Source: Phenylobacterium sp.
GTDB lineage: Bacteria; Pseudomonadota; Alphaproteobacteria; Caulobacterales; Caulobacteraceae
Assembly: GCF_004799515.1 (NCBI RefSeq)
Contig: NZ_SSMX01000038.1
Span: 1-55,317 of the forward strand
DNA: 55,317 bases
Direction of reading: 5' to 3'
Shown piece by piece: positions 18,518-29,038 of the stretch (positions within the stretch are counted from its first letter, which is position 1; each line of letters starts with the position of its first letter). Below the pieces are notes generated by a model, which saw only the letters and a list, made by a program, of their open reading frames with translations, had not been told where the DNA came from and did not search any database. A program made the position numbers and the translations under genes.

Positions 18518-19636
18518 ATGCGTTCAACCTGCCGCGCCGTCTCTGTCCTCCTCCTGGCCGCCGGCCTGGCGCTCAGCGCCGGCGCCGCGTCCGCCAAGTC
18601 GCGGATCAAGGACATCGTCACCTTCGAAAGCGTCCGCGACAACCAGCTCATCGGCTATGGCGTCGTGGTCGGCCTGAACGGCACCGGCGACGCCCTGCGC
18701 AACAACGCCATGACCAAGCAGAGCATGGAGTCCTTCCTCGAGCGCCTGGGCATCAACACCCGCGCCGCGGACCTGCAGCTCAACACCAAGAACATCGCCT
18801 GGGTGATGGTGACGGCCAACCTGCCGGCCTTCGCCACCCCGGGCGAGCGAATCGACGTCACCGTGTCCTCGGCCGGCGACGCCAAGAGCCTGTTGGGCGG
18901 CACGCTCTTGATGACGCCGCTGGTGTCGGTAAGCGGCGATGTCTACGCCGCCGCCCAGGGCACGGTGCAGACCGGTGCGATCAGCGCCCAGGGCGCGTCC
19001 GGCTCCTCGATCTCCAAGGGCGTGCCCACCGCCGGACGCATCGCCGGCGGCGGCCTCGTGGAAAAGGACACCGGCTTCCAGCTCGCCAACATGCAGAAGC
19101 TGCGCCTGACTCTGCGCAACCCGGACTTCACCACCGCCCAGCGCGTCGCCGACGTGATCAACGCGCGCTTCCCGGGCGCGGCCCAGATGGACAACCCCGG
19201 GGTTGTCTCCATCCACCCGGTGAACGGCCAGGACATGGTCAGCTTCGTGGGCCAGGTTGAGAACCTCACCGTCCAGCCCGACGCGCCGGCCAAGGTGGTG
19301 ATCGACGAGGTCGCCGGCGTCATCGTCATGGGCGAGAACGTGCGCATCTCCACCGTGGCGATCCAGCAGGGCAACCTGACCATCACGGTCCGCGAAAGCT
19401 CCCAGGTCAGCCAGCCCAATCCGTTGTCGCAAGGCACCACCGTCGTCGTGCCCAAGAGCGACGTCTCGGTGGACGAGGAGAAGGGCAAGAAGTTCGTGAT
19501 CCTCAAGGAAGGCGCCTCGCTGGCCTCCCTGGCCGCGGGCCTGAACGCCCTCGGCGTCACGCCGCGCGACATGATCTCCATCCTGCAAAGCATCAAGAGC
19601 GCCGGCGCTCTGCAAGCCGACATCGAGGTTCAGTGA
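18518..19636 (+). CDS. flgI: Flagellar P-ring protein FlgI
   Basis: The 372-residue secreted protein polymerises into the periplasmic P-ring around the flagellar rod. It has a signal peptide (MRSTCRAVSVLLLAAGLALS, cleaved near ASA), then the family opening SRIKDIVTFESVRDNQLIGY and GVVVGLNGTGD, and ends with the usual SILQSIKSAGALQADIEVQ. Length is normal. The start at ATG 18518 is set by the sigma-54 promoter, which would begin transcription after the alternative ATG at 18482. It leads a flagellar operon, overlapping cheL in TGATG. Confidence 0.97.
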   Translation: MRSTCRAVSVLLLAAGLALSAGAASAKSRIKDIVTFESVRDNQLIGYGVVVGLNGTGDALRNNAMTKQSMESFLERLGINTRAADLQLNTKNIAWVMVTANLPAFATPGERIDVTVSSAGDAKSLLGGTLLMTPLVSVSGDVYAAAQGTVQTGAISAQGASGSSISKGVPTAGRIAGGGLVEKDTGFQLANMQKLRLTLRNPDFTTAQRVADVINARFPGAAQMDNPGVVSIHPVNGQDMVSFVGQVENLTVQPDAPAKVVIDEVAGVIVMGENVRISTVAIQQGNLTITVRESSQVSQPNPLSQGTTVVVPKSDVSVDEEKGKKFVILKEGASLASLAAGLNALGVTPRDMISILQSIKSAGALQADIEVQ

Positions 19637-19968
19637 TGACCGACCTGACCGCCGCCGCCGTCCCGGCCAGCCTGCTGACGCCCGCCGCGTCCACGGCCAC
19701 CGCCCCCAGCGCCGCCGAACTCGCCAAGCGCGGCGAGATCCACAAGACCGCCCAGAAGTTCGAGGCCTCGTTCCTCTCGGCGATGATCGGCCAGATGTTC
19801 GAGACCGAGGACGACAGCACCGATCCGGCCTTCAGCGGCGGCCAGGGCGGCCAGATGTTCAAGTCGTTCCTGGCCGAGGCCATGGCCAACAAGATGGTCG
19901 CCGCCGGCGGCGTCGGCCTGGCCGCCTCGGTCCAGAAGGAAATGCTGAAGATGCAGGGACTGCACTGA
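19636..19968 (+). CDS. cheL: Rod-binding protein (FlgJ N-terminal type), Caulobacter CheL
   Basis: The 110-residue protein corresponds to the rod-binding half of FlgJ without the peptidoglycan hydrolase half: AQKFEASFLSAMIGQMFE and GGQMFKSFLAEAMANKM are the conserved pieces. In Caulobacter this short form is called CheL. It probably caps or helps assemble the flagellar rod in the periplasm, with a separate enzyme cutting the wall. It overlaps flgI by one base (TGATG) and overlaps flbY in the same way, so the three are translated as a unit. Confidence 0.9.
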   Translation: MTDLTAAAVPASLLTPAASTATAPSAAELAKRGEIHKTAQKFEASFLSAMIGQMFETEDDSTDPAFSGGQGGQMFKSFLAEAMANKMVAAGGVGLAASVQKEMLKMQGLH

Positions 19969-20411
19969 TGAGCGTCACGCCCGAGATCGCCGCCGAACGC
20001 GTCGAACAACTGATCCTGCTGACCGACCGGCTGACCGAACTGGTCGCCGATCAGGCCAAGGCCTTCGAGTCCCGCCGGCCGCAGGACGCCGTGCGGTTCG
20101 TCGAGGAGACTGGACGCCTGGCCAACCTCTACCGGCACGAATCCACCCGGGTGCGGGCCAATCCGGCGCTGATCTCCGGCGCCCCGGCTGAGCTGCGCAA
20201 GCGCCTGCGCCGGTCCAGCGAGGCCTTCGACGCCGTGCTGGCCCGCCAGGCCCGGGCGGTTGGCGCCGCCAAGACCGTCACCGAAGGCCTGGTCCGCGCC
20301 ATCGCCGAGGAGGTCGCCAGCCAGCGCCATCGCGGCGTCAGCTATGGCTCGACCGGCATCCAGTCCCGCCCCGCCGCGGCCACCGCCATCACGCTCAACA
20401 AGCGGGCGTAA
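19968..20411 (+). CDS. flbY: Flagellar protein FlbY, probable FlgN-like chaperone
   Basis: The 147-residue protein is mostly helical (residues 8-60 and 75-115) with heptad-like leucines (VEQLILLTDRLTELVADQAKAF), as in FlgN-type export chaperones for hook-associated proteins. Its place directly after flgI and cheL matches Caulobacter flbY, a gene needed for normal motility. The disordered C-terminus ends TAITLNKRA. Chaperone activity is inferred from fold and position, not from a catalytic motif. Its start overlaps the cheL stop by one base. Confidence 0.85.
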   Translation: MSVTPEIAAERVEQLILLTDRLTELVADQAKAFESRRPQDAVRFVEETGRLANLYRHESTRVRANPALISGAPAELRKRLRRSSEAFDAVLARQARAVGAAKTVTEGLVRAIAEEVASQRHRGVSYGSTGIQSRPAAATAITLNKRA

Positions 20412-20413
20412 AT

Positions 20414-20453
20414 TCAAACAAGCGTTTGACTCTTCCCGCCACGGCGCTAACCT
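20414..20453 (+). promoter_or_regulatory. Promoter for ribH with palindrome over the -35 box
   Basis: TTGACT (20426-20431), a 16-base spacer and TAACCT (20448-20453) form a plausible vegetative promoter that would start transcription about 25 bases before the riboswitch. The palindrome TCAAAC-aagc-GTTTGA (20414-20429) overlaps the -35 box and matches CAAAC-N4-GTTTG, a spacing reported for PsrA/FadR-type TetR regulators. The regulator is unknown. Confidence 0.55.
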
Positions 20454-20484
20454 CGCTTCGTCGCCGAACGACCCGGCGATCTAC

Positions 20485-20651
20485 GTTCTCAGGGCGGGGT
20501 GAAAGTCCCCACCGGCGGTAATGCCCTCCTTTGCGTCTTGCGGCGCTTCGGGGGGACGAGCCCGCGGGCGCCTGGGGCCGGCGACGGCTTCAGGGACAAG
20601 CAGACACCGGTGCGATCCCGGGGCCGACGGTTAGAGTCCGGTTATGAGAAC
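20485..20651 (+). ncRNA. FMN riboswitch (RFN element)
   Basis: The leader has the FMN aptamer pattern: AGGGCGGGGTGAAAGTCCCC then ACCGGCGGTAATG, a variable GC-rich arm, and later GACAAGCAGACACCGGTGCGA-type J5/6 sequence with GTCCGG near the end. The closing stem pairs GTTCTCA (20485-20491) with TGAGAAC (20645-20651) perfectly. The downstream gene is lumazine synthase, so FMN feedback on riboflavin synthesis is expected. The variable arm (around 20540-20580) is long and very G/C-rich. Confidence 0.93.
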
Positions 20652-20702
20652 CGCTGACGGAGAGTGCGCCCGGCCCTGGCCGACGCCCGCGCGCCGACGG
20701 CG

Positions 20703-20740
20703 TCTCCCTGAGTCGTGGTTCCTCGAACCCGTCAGGGAGA
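20703..20740 (+). promoter_or_regulatory. Ribosome-site sequestering hairpin of the FMN riboswitch
   Basis: TCTCCCTGA (20703-20711) pairs perfectly with TCAGGGAGA (20732-20740); the loop holds an inner hairpin GGTTC-ctc-GAACC. The 3' arm contains the AGGGAG ribosome-binding site six bases before the ribH ATG at 20746, so closing this stem would block translation. There is no U-run after it, so a transcription terminator is unlikely. An upstream GGAGA (20659-20663) could pair with TCTCC as an anti-sequestor. Confidence 0.75.
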
Positions 20741-20745
20741 TGACC

Positions 20746-21270
20746 ATGACCCAAGCTGCAAAGACCCAGACCGCCCCGGCGCCCGCGCTGGAGCTGCCCA
20801 CCGCCAACGGCGCCTTCCGCGCCGCGCGCATCGCCTTCGTCCACGCGCTCTGGCATCGCGAGATCGTCGAGCAGGCCCATGTGGGCTTCCTTGAGGAGAT
20901 GGCGGCCCTCGGCTTCGGCCCCGAGACCGTCGACCATTTCGAGACGCCCGGCGCCTTCGAGATCCCGCTGCACGCCCAGACCCTGGCCCGCAGCGGCCGC
21001 TACGCCGCCATCGTCGGCGCGGCCTTCGTGGTGGACGGCGGGATTTACCGCCACGAGTTCGTCGCCCAGACGGTGGTGCAGGCCCTGATGCAGGTGCAGC
21101 TGGCCACCGAGACGCCGATCTTCTCGGTGGTGCTCACCCCGCATCATTTCCACGAGCACGACATCCACCAGCGGTTCTTCCATGGCCACTTCCGGGTGAA
21201 GGGCCAGGAGGCGGCGCGGGCCTGCGTGGGCACGCTGCAAAGCCTCGCCCAGCTCGCGGCCGCGGCGTGA
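20746..21270 (+). CDS. ribH: 6,7-dimethyl-8-ribityllumazine synthase
   Basis: The 174-residue protein catalyses the penultimate riboflavin step, joining the pyrimidine and the four-carbon phosphate. Family pieces are ETPGAFEIPLHAQTLA, YAAIVGAAFVVDGGIYRHEFVA and TPIFSVVLTPHHFHEHDIHQ with catalytic His near the end. The HEFVA form in place of the classical HFDYI points to the type-II (RibH2) lumazine synthase of alphaproteobacteria. The ATG at 20746 is chosen because its AGGGAG site is optimally spaced; the ATG at 20740 lies inside the hairpin arm. It stands alone behind the FMN riboswitch. Confidence 0.93.
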   Translation: MTQAAKTQTAPAPALELPTANGAFRAARIAFVHALWHREIVEQAHVGFLEEMAALGFGPETVDHFETPGAFEIPLHAQTLARSGRYAAIVGAAFVVDGGIYRHEFVAQTVVQALMQVQLATETPIFSVVLTPHHFHEHDIHQRFFHGHFRVKGQEAARACVGTLQSLAQLAAAA

Positions 21271-21280
21271 GGGGGCAGCC

Positions 21281-21721
21281 ATGCAGACCGAGACCTACGC
21301 CCCGCCGCTGGGCTTCGAGCGGCATGACCGGAAGAGCCCGCTCACCGATCCCTGGGAGCCGCTCTATGCCCGCAAGACCGACGGCGCCGTAGTGCTGGGC
21401 CTGAAGATCGGCCAGGCCCACACCAACAGCCGTGGCTTCGCCCACGGCGGGCTGATCGCCGCGCTCTGCGACAACGCCATGGGCCTGTCCTGTGCGCGCC
21501 GGTTGGGCCAGATCGGCGGCCTGCTCACCGTCAGCATGGGCGTCGACTTCCTGGCCTCGGCCTTCGAGGGCCAGTGGCTGGAGTTCGACACGGTGTTCGT
21601 GAAGCCTGGCCGCACGCTCACCTTCGCCCAGGCGTTCGTCACCGCCGACGGCCAGATCTGCGCGCGGGCGGACGGCGTCTTTCGCGTGATGGGTGATTCC
21701 GTGCGCAGAACCGCCACCTGA
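21281..21721 (+). CDS. PaaI-type hotdog thioesterase
   Basis: The 146-residue single hotdog-fold protein has the family segment RGFAHGGLIAALCDNAMGLS, with the HGG loop and the aspartate of CDNA as catalytic candidates, and a VDFLASAFEGQWLEF strand. It should hydrolyse an acyl-CoA, perhaps phenylacetyl-CoA or a similar aromatic substrate as in PaaI. It would act as a tetramer in the cytoplasm. GGGGG ahead of the ATG is a suitable ribosome site. It follows ribH after ten bases, so co-transcription is possible, without an obvious functional link. Confidence 0.88.
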   Translation: MQTETYAPPLGFERHDRKSPLTDPWEPLYARKTDGAVVLGLKIGQAHTNSRGFAHGGLIAALCDNAMGLSCARRLGQIGGLLTVSMGVDFLASAFEGQWLEFDTVFVKPGRTLTFAQAFVTADGQICARADGVFRVMGDSVRRTAT

Positions 21722-21806
21722 GCCGTGGCGCCCCCTGGCGGACGGCCGTGCGCGGGACTACGTTGAAGCTTGCGCAACCAAGCCGCTCCCAGGGGGTTCC
21801 GCTGCC

Positions 21807-22211
21807 ATGACGCAGACCAGGTCTTACAAGGCGCTCACACCGGCCCTCGCCGCGATCCTGCTCGCCGTTACCGCGGGCGCGGCGCTCGCGGACCCGCCCT
21901 CGCCCGCGGCCAAGGACGCCTATGACACCAACCGTGCGCCGGGTCAGGACTCGGCGCTGACGGTCAAGCCGCCGGTGACCTCCGACCTCTCCGCAACGCG
22001 GGGGCCGACAGTGACGCCGGCCGAGCAGCGATCGACCCGCACCCTGGCCAGCGCCATCTTCGCCAAGCCCGGCGCCGCCCAGAAGGCCGCCGACAAGGCC
22101 GCCTCCGCCAACGACCCTGTCATCCCGCCCGGCGAGCCCAAGTCGGAGTGGTTGCCGGACCAGAGTGTGAAGGTCGGCGGCAAGGGCCTGCAGGTCACCG
22201 CGCCCTTCTAG
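21807..22211 (+). CDS. Secreted protein of unknown function
   Basis: This 134-residue protein has a signal peptide (YKALTPALAAILLAVTAGAA, cleaved near ALA) and a mature part rich in Ala, Pro, Thr and Lys with no cysteine and no recognised domain. It is probably periplasmic and disordered (for example PPSPAAKDAYDTNRAPGQD). The start is ATG 21807; the long frame extending upstream overlaps the thioesterase gene and is unlikely. A LysR regulator gene follows after 122 bases. No function can be assigned. Confidence 0.62.
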   Translation: MTQTRSYKALTPALAAILLAVTAGAALADPPSPAAKDAYDTNRAPGQDSALTVKPPVTSDLSATRGPTVTPAEQRSTRTLASAIFAKPGAAQKAADKAASANDPVIPPGEPKSEWLPDQSVKVGGKGLQVTAPF

Positions 22212-22333
22212 GCTGGCCGCCAAGCGGCTGGTATATGTGATCTGAACTCACGAACGAGGCGCCGAGATGTCGTTTGCGGGCGCCGGCGGCCGCCCTGATA
22301 CTTGAGGTCAGCTCACAAAGAAGCGAGGCATCC

Positions 22334-23257
22334 ATGGCCAAGCGCAGCCAACTGCCGCTGACGGCGCTTCGCGCCTTTGAGGCCTTCGCCCGGCTCGGCA
22401 AGATGAGCCTGGCGGCCGACGAACTCTGCGTCACCCACGGGGCGGTGAGCCGCCAGGTGCGTGGCCTGGAGGCGCTCTGCGGCGTGAAACTGACCCAGGG
22501 CCCGCGCAACGCCCTGAAACTCACCGACGCCGGCGAGCGCATGGCCTGCTCGCTCGGCCGCACCTTCGACGAGCTGGAGCAGTTGTTCCGTGAGGTGCGC
22601 GCCGCCGCCGACCGCGAACTGCACGTCTCCTGCGTCGGCACGCTCGCGATGAAGTGGCTGATCCCGCGCCTGCCCGGCTTCCACGCCCGCCATCCGGACC
22701 TGTCGATCCGGGTGACCGAGGCCTATGGGCCGGTGGATTTCACCCGTGAGCCCTTCGACGCCGCCATCCGCCTGGCCGAGACCGTCGCCGGCGAGGGCCT
22801 GACCGCGACGCCCTTCCTGGACAACTTCCATGGGCCGATCGTCGCGCCGGAGCTGGCCGTCGGCGGCCTCGACCTCGCCCACACGCCGCGCCTCTACACG
22901 CGCTCGCACCGGCAGGCCTGGGCCGAATGGTCGGCGCATTCCGGCATCCCGATCCCACCGGAGCCGGAGAGCCGCGAATACGAGCACATGTTCTATCTGC
23001 AGGAGGCCGCGGTCGCCGGCCTGGGCGTCGGTATCTCGCCCTGGATCTACGTCGCCAACGACATCGCCGCGGGGCGGCTGGCGGCGCCCTTCGGCTTCAC
23101 CGCCACGCCGGCGCGCTTCCACCTCGTCCTGCCCGGCCAGCCGCCGAAGCGCGGGCTGAAGGCCTTCCGCGAATGGCTGATCGAAGAGGCTGCGACCGCG
23201 CCCACGCCGCCGCCCTCCCGCGCCAGAGAAAGCTTGACCGCAAGCGCTGGCGGCTGA
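22334..23257 (+). CDS. LysR family transcriptional regulator, GcvA-like
   Basis: The 307-residue protein has the N-terminal winged helix-turn-helix (LTALRAFEAFARLGKMSLAA and VTHGAVSRQVRGLEALCGV) and the C-terminal periplasmic-binding-like effector domain from about residue 92. The pattern TALRAFEAFAR resembles the GcvA/AmpR branch. It would act as a tetramer in the cytoplasm, but no divergent target gene is adjacent: the next gene encodes a lipoprotein. ATG 22334 gives the usual family N-terminus; residues ahead of it in frame are not conserved-looking. Confidence 0.88.
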   Translation: MAKRSQLPLTALRAFEAFARLGKMSLAADELCVTHGAVSRQVRGLEALCGVKLTQGPRNALKLTDAGERMACSLGRTFDELEQLFREVRAAADRELHVSCVGTLAMKWLIPRLPGFHARHPDLSIRVTEAYGPVDFTREPFDAAIRLAETVAGEGLTATPFLDNFHGPIVAPELAVGGLDLAHTPRLYTRSHRQAWAEWSAHSGIPIPPEPESREYEHMFYLQEAAVAGLGVGISPWIYVANDIAAGRLAAPFGFTATPARFHLVLPGQPPKRGLKAFREWLIEEAATAPTPPPSRARESLTASAGG

Positions 23258-23286
23258 TCCTGCGGATCAAAGCCAGGGAGGGTCGC

Positions 23287-23730
23287 ATGCGCGTATCGGT
23301 CTGGATGATGGTTTCAGCCCTGGCGCTGAGCGCCGTGGCCTGTTCGCCCAAGCAAGCTGCCGCGCCCGCTGCGCCCGCCCCAGCTTCGGCCGCCGCAGCG
23401 CCAGCTCCGGCCGCGCCTGCGGCTGACCCCCAGGCCGCGACGACGCCGCCCGCCGACGTTGCAGCCGCCGCCACGCCCGCCGCGGCTGCGGCCCCGGCCG
23501 TGGAGCCGCCCTACCACTTCTCGCCGGGCGACTGGGGCAAGCAGGAGCGTCGCGTCAGCGCCCTGGTCGCCAACGCCGAGACCCGCGACACCCTGGGCGA
23601 GACCAGGAGGATCGCCGAGGCCGGCGAACAGGCGCGGATGCGGTGTTCGACCCGCAAATGCGTCGAGGCCGCCTACGCCGCCGAAGAGGCCAGGCTGCGC
23701 AAGTGGGAAGGCGCTGGCGACGTCCAGTAG
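23287..23730 (+). CDS. Ala/Pro-rich lipoprotein, possibly LprI-like
   Basis: The 147-residue protein has a lipoprotein signal ending in LSAVAC, a long Ala/Pro linker (residues 22-73) and a small folded end containing two cysteines, RMRCSTRKCVEAAYAAEEARLR, similar in spacing to the C-terminus of LprI/DUF1311 lysozyme-inhibitor-like proteins. It should be anchored in the envelope. The similarity is short, so the family call is tentative. It follows the LysR gene after 29 bases on the same strand and precedes a DUF1203 gene. Confidence 0.68.
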   Translation: MRVSVWMMVSALALSAVACSPKQAAAPAAPAPASAAAAPAPAAPAADPQAATTPPADVAAAATPAAAAAPAVEPPYHFSPGDWGKQERRVSALVANAETRDTLGETRRIAEAGEQARMRCSTRKCVEAAYAAEEARLRKWEGAGDVQ

Positions 23731-23828
23731 CGAGCGCCGCCCTTCGCGGCTTTCGGACCTGTGTTGATTTCGCCGGATTGGATTTGAGGCCGGCGGCGCC
23801 GATGTTCCGGGCCGCAAAGGAGGCCCTT

Positions 23829-24311
23829 ATGCCGCAATCCCAATCCTACGCCGTCACCGGCCTGCCGCTGGAACCGTTCGCGCCGCTGTTCGGACTGTCC
23901 GACGAGGCGCTGGCCGCCGAAGGCGTCGTCCGCAAGGTCGTGGACAGCCCCACCGGCTATCCCAGCCGCGTCGAGTTGGAAGACGCCCAGGTCGGCGACA
24001 CCGTCCTGCTACTCAACTACGAGCACCAGCCGGCGGACACACCGTTCCGCGCCCGCCACGCGATCTTCGTCAACGAGAAGGCCCGCGAGACCCGCCGTAC
24101 GGTCGGCGAGCTGCCGGGGGCGCTTACCGCCCGCGACGCCGTCTCACTCCGGGCGTTTCGGGAGGACGGCATGATGATCGACGCCGACTATGCGCCGAGG
24201 CCGCAGATCGAGGCCGCCATCGCCCGCTTGTTCGCCAACCCGCAGGTCGCCTACCTCCACGCCCACACGGTCGGCTGGGGCTGCTACCTGGCGCGGATCG
24301 ACCGGGCCTAG
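23829..24311 (+). CDS. DUF1203 family protein
   Basis: The 160-residue cytoplasmic protein has the DUF1203 pattern: GYPSRVELEDAQVGDTVLLLNYEHQP, PFRARHAIFVNEKA, and a conserved end LHAHTVGWGCYLARIDR. The role of the family is unknown. A perfect AAAGGAGG ribosome site stands ahead of the ATG at 23829. Its stop codon is shared as CTAG with a convergent SRPBCC gene. A longer frame from 23643 overlaps the lipoprotein gene and lacks such a site. Confidence 0.88.
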   Translation: MPQSQSYAVTGLPLEPFAPLFGLSDEALAAEGVVRKVVDSPTGYPSRVELEDAQVGDTVLLLNYEHQPADTPFRARHAIFVNEKARETRRTVGELPGALTARDAVSLRAFREDGMMIDADYAPRPQIEAAIARLFANPQVAYLHAHTVGWGCYLARIDRA

Positions 24312-24781
24312 CGCTCGGCGGCCTCGGCCAGGCCCTCCAGCCAGCGCTGATGCCAGCGCTCCATGCGGTCGGGGAACAACAGCCGCCCCGCCCGCGCGGC
24401 GACGCCGTACTGGGTCTCCTCGGTGACCACGTGGCTACCGCCGGGCGCGGGCTGGATCAGCCAGGCGTGGTAGGCCTCGACGCCCGTTCCCATCGCCAGC
24501 CAGGCGATCCGGTGCGGCGGCTCGAACTCGAGGACCTGGGTCTTCAGGTCGACGCCGAAGGTCTTCCAGCTGAACCGCGCGCCGGCGCCGAGGTCCGGCC
24601 CGCCACCCTCCACCACGACCTTGGAGGCGTTGGCGTAGAAGCCTGGCCAGTCGGCGGCGCGGATCAGCACGGCCCAGACCGCCTCCGGCGGCGCGGCCAT
24701 GGCCAGGTCGTTGACCACGTGGATCGGGGCGAGGGCGGGCGCATAGCGGTCGGGCCAGCGGATGGCGTCGGTGTCGGTCAT
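24308..24781 (-). CDS. SRPBCC (START-like) domain protein
   Basis: The 157-residue protein has the SRPBCC/polyketide-cyclase fold: [20 protein letters not shown] opening strand and helix, [20 protein letters not shown] central strands and a long C-terminal helix ([20 protein letters not shown]). Such proteins bind hydrophobic ligands in a cavity. No catalytic residues can be named. Stop codons of this gene and the DUF1203 gene overlap in CTAG. It runs divergently from uvrA across a 200-base region that carries the SOS box. Confidence 0.83.
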   Translation of the reverse strand: MTDTDAIRWPDRYAPALAPIHVVNDLAMAAPPEAVWAVLIRAADWPGFYANASKVVVEGGGPDLGAGARFSWKTFGVDLKTQVLEFEPPHRIAWLAMGTGVEAYHAWLIQPAPGGSHVVTEETQYGVAARAGRLLFPDRMERWHQRWLEGLAEAAER

Positions 24782-24863
24782 GGCGCCATCCTAGCTCAGC
24801 CTTGCGCGCCCTGCTGCCACCGTGGTGTCAGCAGCCGGGCTGCGGCGCCTCGCCGCGAGGTGT

Positions 24864-24892
24864 TTGTTCTGCCTATGTTCACGTGATATCAC
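24864..24892 (+). promoter_or_regulatory. SOS (LexA) box and promoter of uvrA
   Basis: GTTCTGCCTATGTTC at 24866-24880 is a perfect GTTC-N7-GTTC direct repeat, the LexA box of alphaproteobacteria. It overlaps a promoter TTGTTC (24864-24869), 17-base spacer, TATCAC (24887-24892), so LexA would block polymerase. Transcription would begin near 24899, about 80 bases ahead of the uvrA ATG. Confidence 0.85.
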
Positions 24893-24978
24893 TGACTCGC
24901 GAACCTACATTGGACAAGCGCTCGACAGGACCCTCCCCAAGGGGACTTCTTGGGGCGTATTCGCGTTTCCGGGACAGC

Positions 24979-27897
<2,919 letters not shown>

Positions 27898-27900
27898 ACA

Positions 27901-28403
27901 ATCCCTCCTCTTCAGGGGAGGGACAAGCCGCAGCGGCCAGGGTGGGGGATTCTGGGTTGGTCACAGCGCAGACCAGAAGGGCGCGTAACCTTCGCAACAG
28001 CATGACCGAGCCGGAGATCTGGCTGTGGCGTCGGCTCAAGCAACTGCATGCTCGCGGCCACCACTTGCGCCGGCAGCGGCCCTTCCAAGGCTACTACCTC
28101 GACTTCGTCTGCATCGACGATTGCTGGTCGTGGAGTTAGACGGCGGCCATCACAATGAGCCGGTTCAATCCGAACACGACGCCACACGCGACGCGGTGCT
28201 CTGGCGGGCCGGATATCAGGTCATGCGCTTTCCGCATGCGGCGGTGCGCGGGGATATCGATGGTGTGATGGATGCGATTGTTCTCGCGCTCGAGGCTCGA
28301 CCTTCGACAAGAGGTGAATCCTCCGGCTAAGCTCCCGTTTGAACCAGAACCCCCCACCCGTCCGGCGCTTTGCGCCGACCACCCTCCCCTGAAGAGGAGG
28401 GAT
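27901..28403. mobile_element. DUF559 element bounded by 22-base inverted repeats
   Basis: The unit between uvrA and the GST gene is bounded by perfect 22-base inverted repeats (27901-27922 and 28382-28403), reading CCCTCCTCTTCAGGGGAGGG on the left and its complement on the right. Inside are further imperfect inverted copies of GGTGGGGG-A-TTCTGG and a hairpin CGGCGC-ttt-GCGCCG (28363-28377). It carries a frameshifted DUF559 gene. Such DUF559 genes with similar termini recur in Caulobacterales genomes; whether they move is not established. I see no target-site duplication. Confidence 0.72.
27957..28330 (+). pseudogene. DUF559 endonuclease-like gene broken by a frameshift
   Basis: Two adjoining frames together make a DUF559 (Vsr-like, restriction-type) nuclease. 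The first gives RARNLRNSMTEPEIWLWRRL, RRQRPFQGYYLDFVCIDD, then a premature TAG at 28137-28139. The second, one base out of phase, gives LVVELDGGHHNEP, AVLWRAGYQVMRFPHAAV and a final helix. A one-base deletion near 28122 explains this; restoring a base rejoins LDFVCIDD and LVVELDGGHH, the usual catalytic span. A sequencing error is possible. The exact start (TTG 27957 or ATG 28002) is uncertain. Confidence 0.75.
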
Positions 28404-28426
28404 GAATAACCTAGGGAACGACCAAC

Positions 28427-29038
28427 ATGATCCTCTACGGCGCGCCGAACCCAGCCCCCAATCCGCGCCGGGTGCGCATCTTCCTGGCGGAGAAGGGCGT
28501 CGAACTACCCGAGACGCGCGTCGACATGATGAAGCGCGAGCACAAGTCGCCGGAGTTCCGCGCCAAGAACTCCATGGGCCAGCTGCCGACCCTGGAGCTC
28601 GACGACGGGACCTGCATCTCCGAGACGGTGGCCATCTGCCGCTACTTCGACGCGGTCCACCCCGAGCCGCCGATGTTCGGGACCACGCCGGTGGAGAAGG
28701 CCCTGGTCGACATGTGGACCCGGCGCACCGAGTTCACGGTCATGATGCCGGTGGGCAACTTCTGGCGCCACGCCCATCCCCGCACGGCGGCCCTGCTGAC
28801 CCAGTACAAGGACTTCGGCGAGAGCAACAAGGAGACCTACAAGGGCGCCCAGCGCTGGCTGAACCGCGAGCTGGCGGACCGGCCCTGGCTGACCGGCGAG
28901 ACCTTCACCATGGCGGACATCTGCCTGCTGACCACCGTCGACTTCGCAGGCTGGATCGGCCTGCCGCTGGAGCCTGAGCATGAGAACCTGAAGGCCTGGC
29001 ACGACCGCGTCTCGGCGCGGCCCAGCGCCTCGGCCTAG
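28427..29038 (+). CDS. Glutathione S-transferase family protein
   Basis: The 203-residue protein has an N-terminal thioredoxin-like GST domain (MILYGAPNPAPNPRRVRIFL, then NSMGQLPTLELDDG and ISETVAICRYF, the glutathione-binding SNAIL/TRAIL-like region being ISETVAI) and a C-terminal all-helical domain with WLTGETFTMADICLLTT, the conserved N-capping motif. It probably conjugates or reduces small molecules with glutathione; substrate unknown. Its stop shares CTAG with the convergent membrane protein gene. It lies just after the right end of the DUF559 element. Confidence 0.92.
   Translation: MILYGAPNPAPNPRRVRIFLAEKGVELPETRVDMMKREHKSPEFRAKNSMGQLPTLELDDGTCISETVAICRYFDAVHPEPPMFGTTPVEKALVDMWTRRTEFTVMMPVGNFWRHAHPRTAALLTQYKDFGESNKETYKGAQRWLNRELADRPWLTGETFTMADICLLTTVDFAGWIGLPLEPEHENLKAWHDRVSARPSASA

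Noticed and set aside
20644..20745. Upstream extension of lumazine synthase into the riboswitch
   Set aside because: It lies inside the aptamer and hairpin, and the optimally spaced ribosome site belongs to the later ATG.
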